Assembly (NCBI RefSeq): GCF_009760405.1
Contig: NZ_WRPP01000015.1
Coordinates: forward strand, 98,429 to 162,428
Length of the DNA stretch: 64,000 bases
Source of the DNA: Nocardia terrae
Lineage (GTDB): Bacteria > Actinomycetota > Actinomycetes > Mycobacteriales > Mycobacteriaceae
Direction of reading: 5' to 3'
Shown: positions 7,775-17,756 of the stretch, piece after piece
Numbering within the stretch: position 1 is the stretch's first letter
Layout of the letters: every line of letters begins with the position of its first letter
Position numbers and translations under genes: made by a program
Notes under the pieces: model-generated
Seen by the model: only the letters and a program-made list of their open reading frames with translations
The model's database searches: none
What the model was told of the DNA's origin: nothing

Positions 7775-8780
7775 TCTCGTATCTCCTTGCCATCTCTCGC
7801 AACAGGTCTCGGCTCGCACGAGGATCCAGGCTTGCGGCCCGGAGCTTTTCGAATGCCTGCCAGAACATGCTTACATCCGTTCTCTTCTCGAGGTACGCGC
7901 TACCGGCGTAGCCCTCGCAGTAGACCTGGGAAGGATCCGCCACCTTCTTGCCGAGAGCGTCACGGCCGAAATCCATGATCGTGAACGGAGGCAGCGCCGC
8001 ACCCAGCGGGAAGCCCGCCCGGAAAGGCAGCACACGAAGCTCGATGTTCGGGCGGGTGCCGATATCCGCGAGGTGCCGACATTGGGCCGACATCAGCTTA
8101 TTGTCCCCCACAACGGTTCTCAGCACGTTCTCGTGCAGGACCACCGACGCATCGGTGGGCAGATGCGAGCGAGTCAGGATGTGTTGCCGCTGAAGACGAA
8201 TCCGTATGCGCCGATCGAGTTCGTCCTCGGTGTCATCCGGAAAGTACAACCGGTCGAGAGCCCTTGTGTAGTCGGTCGTCTGAAGCAATCCATGCATGAT
8301 GAGAGACTGGAAGATCGTCAACGCCGTTGCGCTGGACTCCAATCCAACATAGAGGTTGGCCCAGGACGGAATCAGATCGCCGTATGCGTGCCACCACGTC
8401 TTCGCGGGAACCTGTTCGGCCAGCCCACGCGCGATGGCCGTAGTCGCGTCGTCCAGGCCGTACGCCTCGCAGAGCGACGGAATCAGATCGCCGTATGCGT
8501 GCCACCACGTCTTCGCGGGAACCTGTTCGGCCAGCCCACGCGCGATGGCCGTAGTCGCGTCGTCCAGGCCGTACGCCTCGCAGAGCGCCAGAATATCGGT
8601 GACCCTGATCTTTTCGGTCTCGCCGCGCTCCAGGCGACTCAGCGTCGGCCGACTCCATTGCACAAGAGCCGCAGCCCGCTCCAGGTTCATCCCCGTCGCC
8701 GAGCGCGCTTCCCGTAGCAACCGGCCGAGCTGCCGACGCGGCAGTGTGGTCTCGGTATCTTCGGACTGCTCGTTCGCCAT
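7764..8780 (-). CDS. XRE-family regulator with DUF5753 domain, carrying an internal duplication
   Basis: 338 residues. The N-terminal HTH (about 15-70: LGRLLREARSATG, then AAALVQWSRPTLSRLERGE) binds DNA, and the C-terminal DUF5753 domain is typical of actinobacterial XRE proteins paired with DUF397. A 37-residue unit starting LCEAYGLDDATTAIA is present twice in exact tandem at the junction of the two domains (111 bp at DNA level). Normal family members have one copy and are about 285-300 residues. The frame is kept, so the protein may still fold, but HTH and sensor domain are set further apart. The gene is coupled to the downstream DUF397 gene. Confidence 0.88.
   Translation of the reverse strand: MANEQSEDTETTLPRRQLGRLLREARSATGMNLERAAALVQWSRPTLSRLERGETEKIRVTDILALCEAYGLDDATTAIARGLAEQVPAKTWWHAYGDLIPSLCEAYGLDDATTAIARGLAEQVPAKTWWHAYGDLIPSWANLYVGLESSATALTIFQSLIMHGLLQTTDYTRALDRLYFPDDTEDELDRRIRIRLQRQHILTRSHLPTDASVVLHENVLRTVVGDNKLMSAQCRHLADIGTRPNIELRVLPFRAGFPLGAALPPFTIMDFGRDALGKKVADPSQVYCEGYAGSAYLEKRTDVSMFWQAFEKLRAASLDPRASRDLLREMARRYESER
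8365..8586. repeat. Exact tandem duplication, 2 x 111 bp
   Basis: Bases 8365-8475 and 8476-8586 are identical. The unit is 37 codons and keeps the frame of the XRE gene. Confidence 0.97.
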
Positions 8781-8967
8781 GCGCCCGCCTTCTCACTGGA
8801 TCGATTTGTTCCTCTCGTTTTGAGACAGACGTTAGGCTCCTCTCGAGACGCGAACTGCGGCTTTACCTCAATTCCGCAGATTCGGTGCGCGCGCCTCCCT
8901 CGCGTGGGTGCGTGTCGCATGGTTCACCCATGACCACTGCTTCGATAGCCGATCGGAGGCGACTCCG

Positions 8968-9150
8968 ATGACCTGGATCGACGATTTCTGCGAGGACGCC
9001 TATGTCGACGGTCGCCGCCGCGCCGAAGGGATCTTGAAGATCCATGCCTCCTGTAGCCCGCCGTGTCCGAGAGTTCGCGCCAATGCCGAATTCCTCGGGG
9101 TGGATTCAGGCGGTGAGGGCTGTGCGGCGGCGCCAGGTCCAGCGCAGTAG
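8968..9150 (+). CDS. Small protein of 60 residues with conserved-looking cysteines
   Basis: ATG at 8968 is preceded by GGAGG at 8955-8959, 8 nt upstream. The peptide reads MTWIDDFCEDAYVDGRRRAEG and then contains KIHASCSPPCPRVRANAEF, with three cysteines. This resembles small orphan proteins found beside XRE-DUF5753 genes in Nocardia-type genomes, where the Cys-x3-Cys segment could bind a metal. The last 45 bp overlap the end of the convergent membrane-protein gene. Family membership is inference; the ribosome-binding site supports it as a real gene. Confidence 0.5.
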   Translation: MTWIDDFCEDAYVDGRRRAEGILKIHASCSPPCPRVRANAEFLGVDSGGEGCAAAPGPAQ

Positions 9151-9543
9151 GCCGACTCCCACCGCCAGGGTGATCACGTTGATGCCGAGTTCGATCAATC
9201 CGCCTGCGCCCGAACGCCACCAGATGCCGTTCTCGAGGTCGTAGAGCGCGTCGAGGCAGAACAGGTAGATCGCCGAGCCGCCGCCGGCGAGCAGCCACAG
9301 CAAGGTGGTGGCGTGGCGGGTGATCAACGCGATGGCGGCGGCGAGCACGCACACCGCCAGCCAGGCGTCGGCCAGCGGGAAGGCGTTCTCGAATTCGATG
9401 TAGGCGGGGCGGTCGTTGCTGGCGACCGCGCCGCGGGCGCTGAACCAGAGCACCCAGTAGACGATCAGGATGAGCAGGCTGGCCGCGAGCACCATGAGCA
9501 CGCGATTCCGGGACCTGTCACTGACCTCGAGCTGTACCGACAC
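9106..9543 (-). CDS. Four-helix membrane protein, function unknown
   Basis: About 145 residues from the GTG at 9543; a further GTG at 9573 lacks a ribosome-binding site. Four hydrophobic segments are visible: one starting VLMVLAASLLILIVYWV, one at WLAVCVLAAAIALI, one at TLLWLLAGGGSAIYLF and one at LIELGINVITLAVGVGLL. The C-terminus is basic (RWTWRRR). A conserved-looking acidic/proline segment FENAFPLAD lies between helices 1 and 2. It is probably a small integral inner-membrane protein; no known family is assigned with confidence. Confidence 0.65.
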   Translation of the reverse strand: MSVQLEVSDRSRNRVLMVLAASLLILIVYWVLWFSARGAVASNDRPAYIEFENAFPLADAWLAVCVLAAAIALITRHATTLLWLLAGGGSAIYLFCLDALYDLENGIWWRSGAGGLIELGINVITLAVGVGLLRWTWRRRTALTA

Positions 9544-9605
9544 CCCGCCATTGTGAAACACCGGCCCCCACACGGAGATCGAAACGCGTCACGGGCCGGG
9601 GAAGA

Positions 9606-9875
9606 TCAGCGCGCCGGCGATTCCGCCGGAACCACCACGGCCGAACGGGGTTGGGCGGGGGTGCCGGCGTGCTGGAGGTAGCCGAGCCAGCCGGTGCCGA
9701 CGAAGATCGCGAGCAGGACCGCGGTGGGGAGTTCGAGGAGGAGCCAGCCGGTGGCGAAGACGACGTCTCGGACGGGGTGGGCGCGGCGGGTGACGCGGAC
9801 GGGTGGGCGTTGGTGCCGGAGTGTGCCGTGATTGGAACGGTACTGCCTGCCCTGCCTGACCACCAATGCCTCCAT
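9606..9875 (-). CDS. Small single-pass membrane protein, hypothetical
   Basis: An 89-residue reading frame from ATG 9875 (an adjacent GTG at 9878 is possible). The first 40 residues are basic, then one long hydrophobic segment runs from VVFATGWLLLELP to FVGTGWLGYL, and the tail is Ala/Pro/Val rich. No clear ribosome-binding site. It runs in the same direction as the membrane protein downstream and might be co-transcribed. The 213 bases upstream to 10088 contain no gene. Confidence 0.4.
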   Translation of the reverse strand: MEALVVRQGRQYRSNHGTLRHQRPPVRVTRRAHPVRDVVFATGWLLLELPTAVLLAIFVGTGWLGYLQHAGTPAQPRSAVVVPAESPAR

Positions 9876-10088
9876 CACTGAGAAGTACCGAACCCAGAAT
9901 GCCGAATCGGCGGTGTGCGCACAGCTGCGAACGAGCGGACATCGGGATGTCCTGGATTGGGGCTGGGCACGCACTCGCACCAGGGAGTATGCACAAACCG
10001 CAGCGATATTGGGGTCGGATTGACCGGACATACCGGTTCGTCACGCCTGGTGTGTCGCCGCCCACCAGGCGTTTCCGTGACGCAGCCG

Positions 10089-11473
10089 CTATCCGCCCAA
10101 GCCCGAGAAGTCCCGCAGCACAACATGATTGCGGTCCACGAGACTGCCCAGCGCGTGATCGGGATGCAGGCCCAGATATTGGCTGCGGGTGCGGGTACTC
10201 CATCGGCGCGCCGCCTCGCACCGCGTCTTATAGAAGTTGACCATGTATCCCCCCTCGTAGACGCGCACCAGCGTGTACCCGCCCGGATACTCCTTGACCG
10301 CGCCCACCTCGAGGAATTCCACGCCGATCCCGGAATCGGGGCGGCTCAACCGATTCCGATGCGTGTGCCCACTGTGATGCAGGAACACACCGGGCGCGGT
10401 CGCGTACATGGCGTGCAGCGCGGCCGCGTTGAACCGGTCCATGACGAATCCGGGTCCGCCCGGATTGCTCACCGCCGCATGCCGGGTCACCGGATGGTGG
10501 CCGAAAACCAGTGTCGGACGGTCGGGTTCGCCGCGCAGCAGTTCGCGCAGGTGCGCCAGCTGGGGTGGGCTGATGGTGCCGCCCGCGCCGCGCGGGCGGG
10601 TGGTGTCGAGCCCGATCAGCCGCAGCCCGCCGACGAAGTATTCGACGAGCCGGTCGCGCGGATGGAACACCTCGCCCCAGTGGTCGGGCTCTTCGGGCGG
10701 CCGAATGTCGTGGTTTCCCCTGCACACGAAGTAGTCCCGGCCCAGCGCGCCCCAGCCGTCGAGGCGCCCCGCACGCCGCGCGCCTGCTCGGCGGTGCCGG
10801 AGTCGGTCATATCGCCCGCCACGATCAGCTGGTCCACCCCGCGGTCCGGTAGCCGCAGATCCTCGAGCACGGCCTGCAGCATGAATTCCGGATACTCGTC
10901 GGTCTGGTGCCGCAGCCCCTCGAACAATCCGGCGAACAGTCCGCTGGCCGGTTCGCCGTAGTGCAGGTCGTTGGTGAGCGCGAGGGTGCGGATCAGCCGT
11001 CCCGGCGGCGGGGTCAAAGTCGTGAATACGCCGGTGGATTCGGGTGTTCCGGATCGCCGCGTCACCCGTGTCCGGGCCGGCATCGCGCGGCGGCCGTCGG
11101 AGTACGCCTCGAATCGATAGGCCCGTCCCGGTTCCAGATTCCGGATCTCCGCGTAGTGGTAGGCCGTCCGCTTCCCCTCGAAGTGCAGGGTCCGCGGTGC
11201 ACCGCGGCCGTCCGCGGGCCCCACCCGCACCTCGGTGTCGGTGGGCACCGGCCGCGCTCGCCCGGCCCGGTTGCGGGCCCGCGTGGTCCAGGTGATGACG
11301 GCCGAATGATCGGTCACCGTCACGACTTCCAGATCCGAGGCCACGATGGCCTCGCGTCGTTCGCGCCGCGCCTCCGCGGCGAAGACCGGGCGCGGGGTGC
11401 GCACGGCCACCGCCGCGCCCGCGCTCGCCGCATTGGCCAGCCACATGGTCCGAAGTCGCGGTTCCAGCATCAC
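10089..11473 (-). pseudogene. Calcineurin-like metallophosphoesterase, frameshifted
   Basis: The first frame (from 11473) encodes a possible export signal with a fibronectin-like domain as in purple acid phosphatases, then TNDLHYGE and VAGDMTDSG, the first metal-binding motifs. The second frame continues with RLDGWGALGRDYFVCRGNHD, TLVFGHHPV and SGHTHRNR. The two join at a run of four C at 10767-10770 (G on the coding strand); one more base there restores a continuous protein of about 460 residues with all motifs in order. So this is either a young frameshift mutation or a base-calling error in a homopolymer. If intact it would be an exported phosphodiesterase or phosphomonoesterase with a two-metal centre. 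Confidence 0.8.
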
Positions 11474-11597
11474 ATCTCCGTCCGCCGTGTCCCCCCAGGA
11501 GCGACGGTACGGTTACCAGATAAACCACCAGGTGCCCGAACATGACCGATCAGCTTCCAATTCCGGACATTCAGGTCACCTCCGGGCGTTCCGGGCG

Positions 11598-12068
11598 TCA
11601 GAACGGCTTGGTGGGCAGGTACTTTCCATCCAGAGTGATGACGGCGCGCTCCCCGCCCTCGGGATCGGCGACCTTCTTCACGTCCAGCTTGAAGTTGATC
11701 GCGGAGATGATGCCGTCGCCGAACTGCTCGTGCACCAGCGCCTTCAGCGTGGTGCCGTAGACCTGCAGCATCTCGTAGAAGCGGTAGATGGTCGGGTCGG
11801 TCGGCACGCCGCCGGGAATCGAGCCGCGCATCGGGATGGTCTGCAGCAGCCGGGCCGCGTCCTCGTCGAGCTCGAGCAACTCGGCCACCGCGAGCGCGGA
11901 CTTCTCCGGCAGCGGGTGCTGACCGAGCACGGCGGCGGTGGTGAAGGCGACCGAGAGCCCGGCGGCGTCGGCGATCTGCTGCCAGGTCAGATCCTTGGCG
12001 ATCTTGGCGGCCACGGCGATATCGGCGAGGGCTTCGCGGGCGGTCGGGTCGAACTGTGCGTGCACCAT
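11598..12068 (-). CDS. cynS: Cyanate hydratase (cyanase)
   Basis: 156 residues, the usual cyanase length, with AAGGAG upstream of the ATG. An N-terminal helical domain (1-85) is followed by the catalytic domain with PTDPTIYRFYEM and DGIISAINF. The catalytic residues fall at Arg96, Glu99 and Ser122, the same numbering as the E. coli enzyme. It decomposes cyanate with bicarbonate to ammonia and carbon dioxide via carbamate. The upstream gene in the same operon encodes carbonic anhydrase, which regenerates the bicarbonate, and a LysR gene is divergent: the classical cyn arrangement. Confidence 0.96.
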   Translation of the reverse strand: MVHAQFDPTAREALADIAVAAKIAKDLTWQQIADAAGLSVAFTTAAVLGQHPLPEKSALAVAELLELDEDAARLLQTIPMRGSIPGGVPTDPTIYRFYEMLQVYGTTLKALVHEQFGDGIISAINFKLDVKKVADPEGGERAVITLDGKYLPTKPF

Positions 12069-12117
12069 GAGGGTGACTCCTTCTGTGGGTTGGGATCTGT
12101 GGGAATTCGGAATGGAT

Positions 12118-12726
12118 TCAGGCGGCGAGCGCGGTGAACTCGCCGGCGGCGTCGAGCGCCTCGACGCGCCCGGTCCCGATGTCGTACACCCAGCCGTGCA
12201 GGGTGAGTGTGCGCCGGGCCAGCGCCTGCGCCACCGCGGGATGGGTGGCGAGGTTGGCCAGTTGCGCCACCACATTGTGGCGAACCAGCGCCGATACCGC
12301 TGGGGCACCGGTGATTTCGGGCGAGACCCGGGCGACCGCGGCATCGGCGTGGCGCAGCCAGCCCGCGACCGCGGGCATCGCCGAGAGGTCCTGCCGCTGC
12401 GCCAGCGCGGTCATGGCGCCGCAGGCGGAGTGCCCGCAGACCACGATGTCGCGCACGCCGAGCACGCTCACCGCGTACTCGATGCTCGCCACCACGCCGC
12501 TGGCCGCGCCCGGCATGTGCGGGGGCACCAGGTTCCCGGCATTGCGGATCACGAACAGTTCCCCGGCTTCGGCGGAGGTGATGAGCTCCGGCACCACCCG
12601 CGCGTCGGAACAGCCGATGAACAGCGCGCCGGGCCGATGGTCACCCGCGAGGCGGGCGAACAGCCCGGCCTTGTCCGGGAACACGTCGCGCTGGAACCGC
12701 TCGAGACCGTCCGCGAGATTCGGCAT
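12118..12726 (-). CDS. cynT: Beta-class carbonic anhydrase of the cyanate operon
   Basis: 202 residues. Zinc ligands are visible as Cys39 and Asp41 in GCSDAR, and His99 and Cys102 in CGHSACG. It interconverts carbon dioxide and bicarbonate and would return bicarbonate to cyanase, preventing its depletion during cyanate breakdown. The gene is the first of a two-gene operon with cynS 49 bp downstream, and is divergent from the LysR gene. Bases 12440-12622 are almost identical to a gene fragment at 5128-5310. Confidence 0.94.
   Translation of the reverse strand: MPNLADGLERFQRDVFPDKAGLFARLAGDHRPGALFIGCSDARVVPELITSAEAGELFVIRNAGNLVPPHMPGAASGVVASIEYAVSVLGVRDIVVCGHSACGAMTALAQRQDLSAMPAVAGWLRHADAAVARVSPEITGAPAVSALVRHNVVAQLANLATHPAVAQALARRTLTLHGWVYDIGTGRVEALDAAGEFTALAA
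12440..12622. repeat. Parent copy of the 183-bp duplicated segment
   Basis: This internal part of the carbonic anhydrase gene is the intact counterpart of 5128-5310. Confidence 0.95.
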
Positions 12727-12787
12727 GGGGACTCCTCTCCGAGAATGTCGGCCCGCTCGGGCTGACGAGTTCCACACTGCCTGAACT

Positions 12788-12802
12788 GGACCTATAGTGT
12801 CC
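12788..12802. promoter_or_regulatory. Candidate CynR operator
   Basis: The dyad GGAC-N7-GTCC with centre CTATAGT lies in the 123-bp gap between cynT and the divergent LysR gene. A second CTATAG occurs at about 12837-12842, just before the LysR start. Paired sites like these are usual for LysR-type control. No direct evidence of binding. Confidence 0.45.
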
Positions 12803-12849
12803 AAGTCGCAGTATCGATCGATTCGATTGATCTCATCTATAGTTGTTCC

Positions 12850-13776
12850 GTGACACCCGAACTGCGGCATCTGCGTTACCTGCTGGCCGTCGCCGAGCAC
12901 GGCAACTTCACGCGCGCCGCCGAGGAACTGCACGTGTCCCAGCCGACCCTGTCGCAGCAGATCCGGCAGTTGGAGCGGTTGGTCGGCGTGGCGCTGCTCG
13001 ACCGCACCGGGCGCTCGGTCCGGCTCACCGACGCGGGCGTCGTCTACACCGACCACGCCCGCCGGGCACTGCGCGAGCTGACCGCCGCCGACCGCGCGGT
13101 CCATGATGTCGAGGACCTCACCCGCGGCACCCTGCGGCTGGCAGTGACCCCGACCTTCACCGCCTACCTGGTCGGACCGCTGGTCGCCGAATTCCACGCC
13201 GAGCACCCCGGCATCACCCTGGAGGTGATCGAAAGCGCCCAGGAGGCCATGGAATCCGCGATTCTCGCCGACGAGATCGACCTGGGCATCGCCTTCGCCG
13301 GAACCTCACTGCCCGGCATCGAGACCACCGCGCTGTTCGAAGAGGCGCTGAGCCTGGTCGTGGGCGAACACCACCGCCCCGATACCCCACTGCCCGTCAC
13401 CGCCTTAGCGGATGCGGAACTGGCTCTGCTCAGCCGCGACTTCGTCACCCGCGGCCACATCGACGACTACCTGAGCGCGCACGGCATGACACCCCGAATC
13501 ACGGTGGAGGCCAACGCCATCCACTCGGTCCTCGAGATCGTGCGCCGCACCACCCTCCTCACCGTGCTCCCACCCGCCATCGCCGCCGCCTACCCGGGCC
13601 TGACGACCCTCGACCTCGACCCGCCGCTGCCGACCCGCACCGTGGCCCTGCTACGCCGCGACCACGCCTACCGCTCGGCGGCCGCCCGAGCCTTCACCCA
13701 GCTGTGCGGACAGTGGGTCCGAACCCGTTTCCCGCCCCCGCGAATTCCGGAGCGGAAAACTCGAACCCGATCCTGA
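12850..13776 (+). CDS. cynR: LysR-family regulator, probable CynR
   Basis: 308 residues from the GTG at 12850. The N-terminal HTH (about 1-62) reads LRHLRYLLAVAEHGNFTRAA and SQPTLSQQIRQLERLVG, the standard LysR pattern, followed by a periplasmic-binding-like effector domain. It is divergent from carbonic anhydrase and cyanase genes, so it is most likely the cyanate-responsive activator of that operon. The assignment to CynR comes from gene context; the HTH itself is generic. Confidence 0.85.
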   Translation: MTPELRHLRYLLAVAEHGNFTRAAEELHVSQPTLSQQIRQLERLVGVALLDRTGRSVRLTDAGVVYTDHARRALRELTAADRAVHDVEDLTRGTLRLAVTPTFTAYLVGPLVAEFHAEHPGITLEVIESAQEAMESAILADEIDLGIAFAGTSLPGIETTALFEEALSLVVGEHHRPDTPLPVTALADAELALLSRDFVTRGHIDDYLSAHGMTPRITVEANAIHSVLEIVRRTTLLTVLPPAIAAAYPGLTTLDLDPPLPTRTVALLRRDHAYRSAAARAFTQLCGQWVRTRFPPPRIPERKTRTRS

Positions 13777-13890
13777 ACAGCCGATTCACGGTCCCTCCCA
13801 TGGCGACTGCCCGGTCCGCGGCCGAAGGTGACTCCGACCCGACCCGGGACCCACCCGACCGCCATCGACCCGTTCGCCAGGGGAGCCGCC

Positions 13891-14388
13891 ATGAATCCGC
13901 CAGCACCGATCGACCTGTCCTCCGGGCGATTTCGCCCGGCCTCCATCCCCGCACGACTGCTCGCCCGCACCATCGACGCCGTCATCGTCGCGATTCCGGT
14001 CGGGGCACTGACCACCCTCATCATCTCGGAATCCGCCACCGACTCCGCCTACTCCACCCCCGATTCCGCGACCGGCATCTCCTCGGCCCTGCTGATCGCC
14101 GCACTCGCCGTAGCGGTCAGCGGCCCGTACGAGATCTCCTGCATCGCCGCCAGCGGCACCACACTCGGCAAACGAGCCCTCGGACTGCGAGTTGTCAACG
14201 CGCACACCTCTTCCCCACCACGCGACGGCACCGGCACCGGCACCGCCTTCACCCGCTGGGCCAACCTCACCATCCCGGGCCTGCTCACCGGCGGTGCCTG
14301 GACCCTGCTGTGCGCCGCCTCCTGCACCCCCGGCCACCGCGGCTGGCACGACCGAGCCGCCCTCACCTACGTGATCGCTGACCGCTAG
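13891..14388 (+). CDS. RDD-family membrane protein
   Basis: 165 residues from the ATG at 13891, with AGGGGAG upstream. ARLLARTIDAVIV is the RDD signature (Arg in helix 1 with Asp), followed by two more hydrophobic segments (an Ala/Val-rich helix around residues 65-85 and one around 125-145). GKRALGLRVV is the second conserved RDD feature. RDD proteins are small inner-membrane proteins of poorly known function, some acting in ion transport. The gene is convergent with the VanY-type peptidase gene and shares its terminator. Confidence 0.82.
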   Translation: MNPPAPIDLSSGRFRPASIPARLLARTIDAVIVAIPVGALTTLIISESATDSAYSTPDSATGISSALLIAALAVAVSGPYEISCIAASGTTLGKRALGLRVVNAHTSSPPRDGTGTGTAFTRWANLTIPGLLTGGAWTLLCAASCTPGHRGWHDRAALTYVIADR

Positions 14389-14396
14389 CGGTCAGC
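14377..14396. terminator. Perfect 20-bp palindrome shared by two convergent genes
   Basis: GCTGACCGCT followed by AGCGGTCAGC is a perfect dyad. It contains the stop codon of the RDD gene (14386-14388) at its centre and the stop codon of the convergent peptidase gene (14392-14394). It can act as a bidirectional terminator although no T-run follows. Confidence 0.6.
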
Positions 14397-14964
14397 GGTC
14401 GCTGGCGTCGGGCAAGCGGGCGGGGCAGGGGGCGTCGGGGGCGGTGGCGAGTTCGAAGTGCCACCACTCGTTGTCGTACATGCGGCACAGGCCCCAGTGG
14501 TTGCCGTTGTCCTCGAGCCATTGGGCGCCCTCGCGGGGGCCGACGTCGATGGCTTGGCCGGTGACGTGGGTGGATTCGCTGGGCGGGAGGACCCAGCGGC
14601 GGGCGGCCTCGGGGCTGCCGTAGGTCTGGAGGCCGTCTTCCCAGAGGGCTTCCTGTTCGGCCGGGGTGCGGTAGCCGGAGGTGATCGACAACGAGACGCC
14701 TTGCGCGTGCGCTTCGGCCGCCGCGGAGTTGTAGGCGGCGGCCAGACTCGGGTCGAGCCCGTCGGTACCGGCGGCGATGGACTTCGCGGCGGGCGCACCC
14801 GCCGCGGTGAGACTCACGTCCGGCGAAATGTCCTGTGCGGCAACGGTGACAGCGGAGAACGAGCCGCCCACCAGCCCCGCGCCGGCCAGGACGGCCACCG
14901 CCGCCGCGCGCCGCGCGCCGGGCACCCGCCGGGTCGCCGGAATCTCCGTGCTGGCCGTACCCAT
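14392..14964 (-). CDS. Secreted D-alanyl-D-alanine carboxypeptidase (VanY family)
   Basis: 190 residues, GAGGAG upstream of the ATG. An N-terminal signal sequence (about 1-42, hydrophobic core AAAVAVLAGAGLVGG) is followed by a peptidase M15B/VanY domain. The family motifs are SGYRTPAEQEALW, the zinc-binding STHVTGQAIDVGP (His and Asp) and EWWHFEL (second His). It should trim D-Ala from peptidoglycan stem peptides outside the membrane. The domain starts about residue 80, with no long linker. Confidence 0.88.
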   Translation of the reverse strand: MGTASTEIPATRRVPGARRAAAVAVLAGAGLVGGSFSAVTVAAQDISPDVSLTAAGAPAAKSIAAGTDGLDPSLAAAYNSAAAEAHAQGVSLSITSGYRTPAEQEALWEDGLQTYGSPEAARRWVLPPSESTHVTGQAIDVGPREGAQWLEDNGNHWGLCRMYDNEWWHFELATAPDAPCPARLPDASDR

Positions 14965-15126
14965 GTGCTCGCTCCTCGTTCGGACTACACCGCCCCGGAT
15001 CCCCCGGCCCTGTCTCCGGACCGGGCGATCCACGAATTCTGCCGCACGACAGCCGATTACACGGCTCGGCGACCGCCGACACCGGCCGGGCGGAGGCTCC
15101 GCCCCACCGCGACCGGACACCCCGAC

Positions 15127-16803
<1,677 letters not shown>

Positions 16804-17012
16804 GAATCGCACTCCTCGAGCAGGGCTGGGGGCTGGTCAGCCAACGGTTCAAGCAGAGTGACTGTACCCAGCCACGCATTCGGGCCGATGACCAGGCACC
16901 CGCACGAGCGGTCTCGATCACTCCCCACGTTCGCTCATTTGCAATTGCATTCGAACATGTGCGATCCCGGGTAGCGGGCACCATGGGGCGAGAGGCCGTC
17001 GCCTCCAGGTAC

Positions 17013-17045
17013 AGGTTGCACCTTCAACCGAGCAGGTGTTACCTG
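17013..17045. promoter_or_regulatory. Tandem operator, two AGGT-N3-ACCT palindromes
   Basis: AGGT-TGC-ACCT at 17013-17023 and CAGGT-GTT-ACCTG at 17033-17045 have centres 21 bp apart, two helical turns. They lie 38-70 bp before the marR gene start, in the gap shared with the divergent fumarase gene. This is the spacing expected for two cooperatively bound dimers, most likely of the MarR protein itself. Confidence 0.65.
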
Positions 17046-17082
17046 TGCATGATGCGCTTGTCGGCGGCGGGGAGGACCTAGC

Positions 17083-17592
17083 ATGACATCGGAACCCGGG
17101 AGTGGAACTGTGGCCGAACCCCGTTGGCTCGATGATGTCGAGATGCGCGCGTGGCTGGGATATGTGTTCACCCGCGATCTCATCGCCGCCGCCGTCGGGC
17201 GTGACTCACTACGCGAATCCAATCTGACCTACGTCGAATACACCGTGCTGGCCCGGCTGGCCGACGCGCCCGACCATCGGCGCAGCTTCGCCGAACTCGC
17301 GGCGGTGCTGGAGTGGTCGCAGTCGCGGCTGTCGCATCAGATCACCCGGATGGAGAAGCGCGGGCTGGTGGCCCGGGAGTCGATTCCCGACGATGCCCGC
17401 CGCACCGCGGCCGTCCTCACCGAAAAGGGCGCGGCGGTCCTCGATTCCGCCGCCCCCTCGCATGTCGACAGTGTGCGCCGTCACATGGTCGATGTGCTGG
17501 ATCGTGGCCAGCTCACCGCCCTGGCCGACATCTACGACACGCTGCTGGCCCATCACCGAAGACCGGAAACCCGCGGCGAGCACAGTGCTTGA
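17083..17592 (+). CDS. MarR-family transcriptional regulator
   Basis: 169 residues with GGGAGGA upstream of the ATG. The winged HTH spans about 50-125: TYVEYTVLARLADAP, then ELAAVLEWSQSRLSHQITRM and the wing with ARESIPDDARRTAAVL ending in TEKG. MarR proteins repress their own promoter and are released by small ligands. Two palindromes upstream fit autoregulation. Divergent from fumarase and upstream of the stressosome operon, though the latter has its own promoter signal. Confidence 0.9.
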   Translation: MTSEPGSGTVAEPRWLDDVEMRAWLGYVFTRDLIAAAVGRDSLRESNLTYVEYTVLARLADAPDHRRSFAELAAVLEWSQSRLSHQITRMEKRGLVARESIPDDARRTAAVLTEKGAAVLDSAAPSHVDSVRRHMVDVLDRGQLTALADIYDTLLAHHRRPETRGEHSA

Positions 17593-17611
17593 CATTCGGC
17601 ACGTTCACCTT

Positions 17612-17644
17612 GGTTTGGTTTGGCACCCATCGGGTAGTGGGTAA
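17612..17644 (+). promoter_or_regulatory. Overlapping SigF/SigB-type promoters
   Basis: GGTTT at 17612-17616 is followed after 15 bases by GGGTAG (17632-17637). A second GTTT at 17618-17621 is followed after 17 bases by GGGTAA (17639-17644). The consensus of the SigF/SigB class in actinobacteria is GTTT-N15-17-GGGTAT. The site is about 113 bp before rsbR and is the only such match noticed at correct spacing in the window. Confidence 0.7.
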
Positions 17645-17756
17645 GACTAGGCTCGGCACCGGCTTCCGACGGCGGTCGGCACCGAGCACACGGACGGTTA
17701 TCCGGCCGTGGAAGTGAGCACCCGACCTGGCCTTAGCGAAAGGGGCAGGAATTTCC

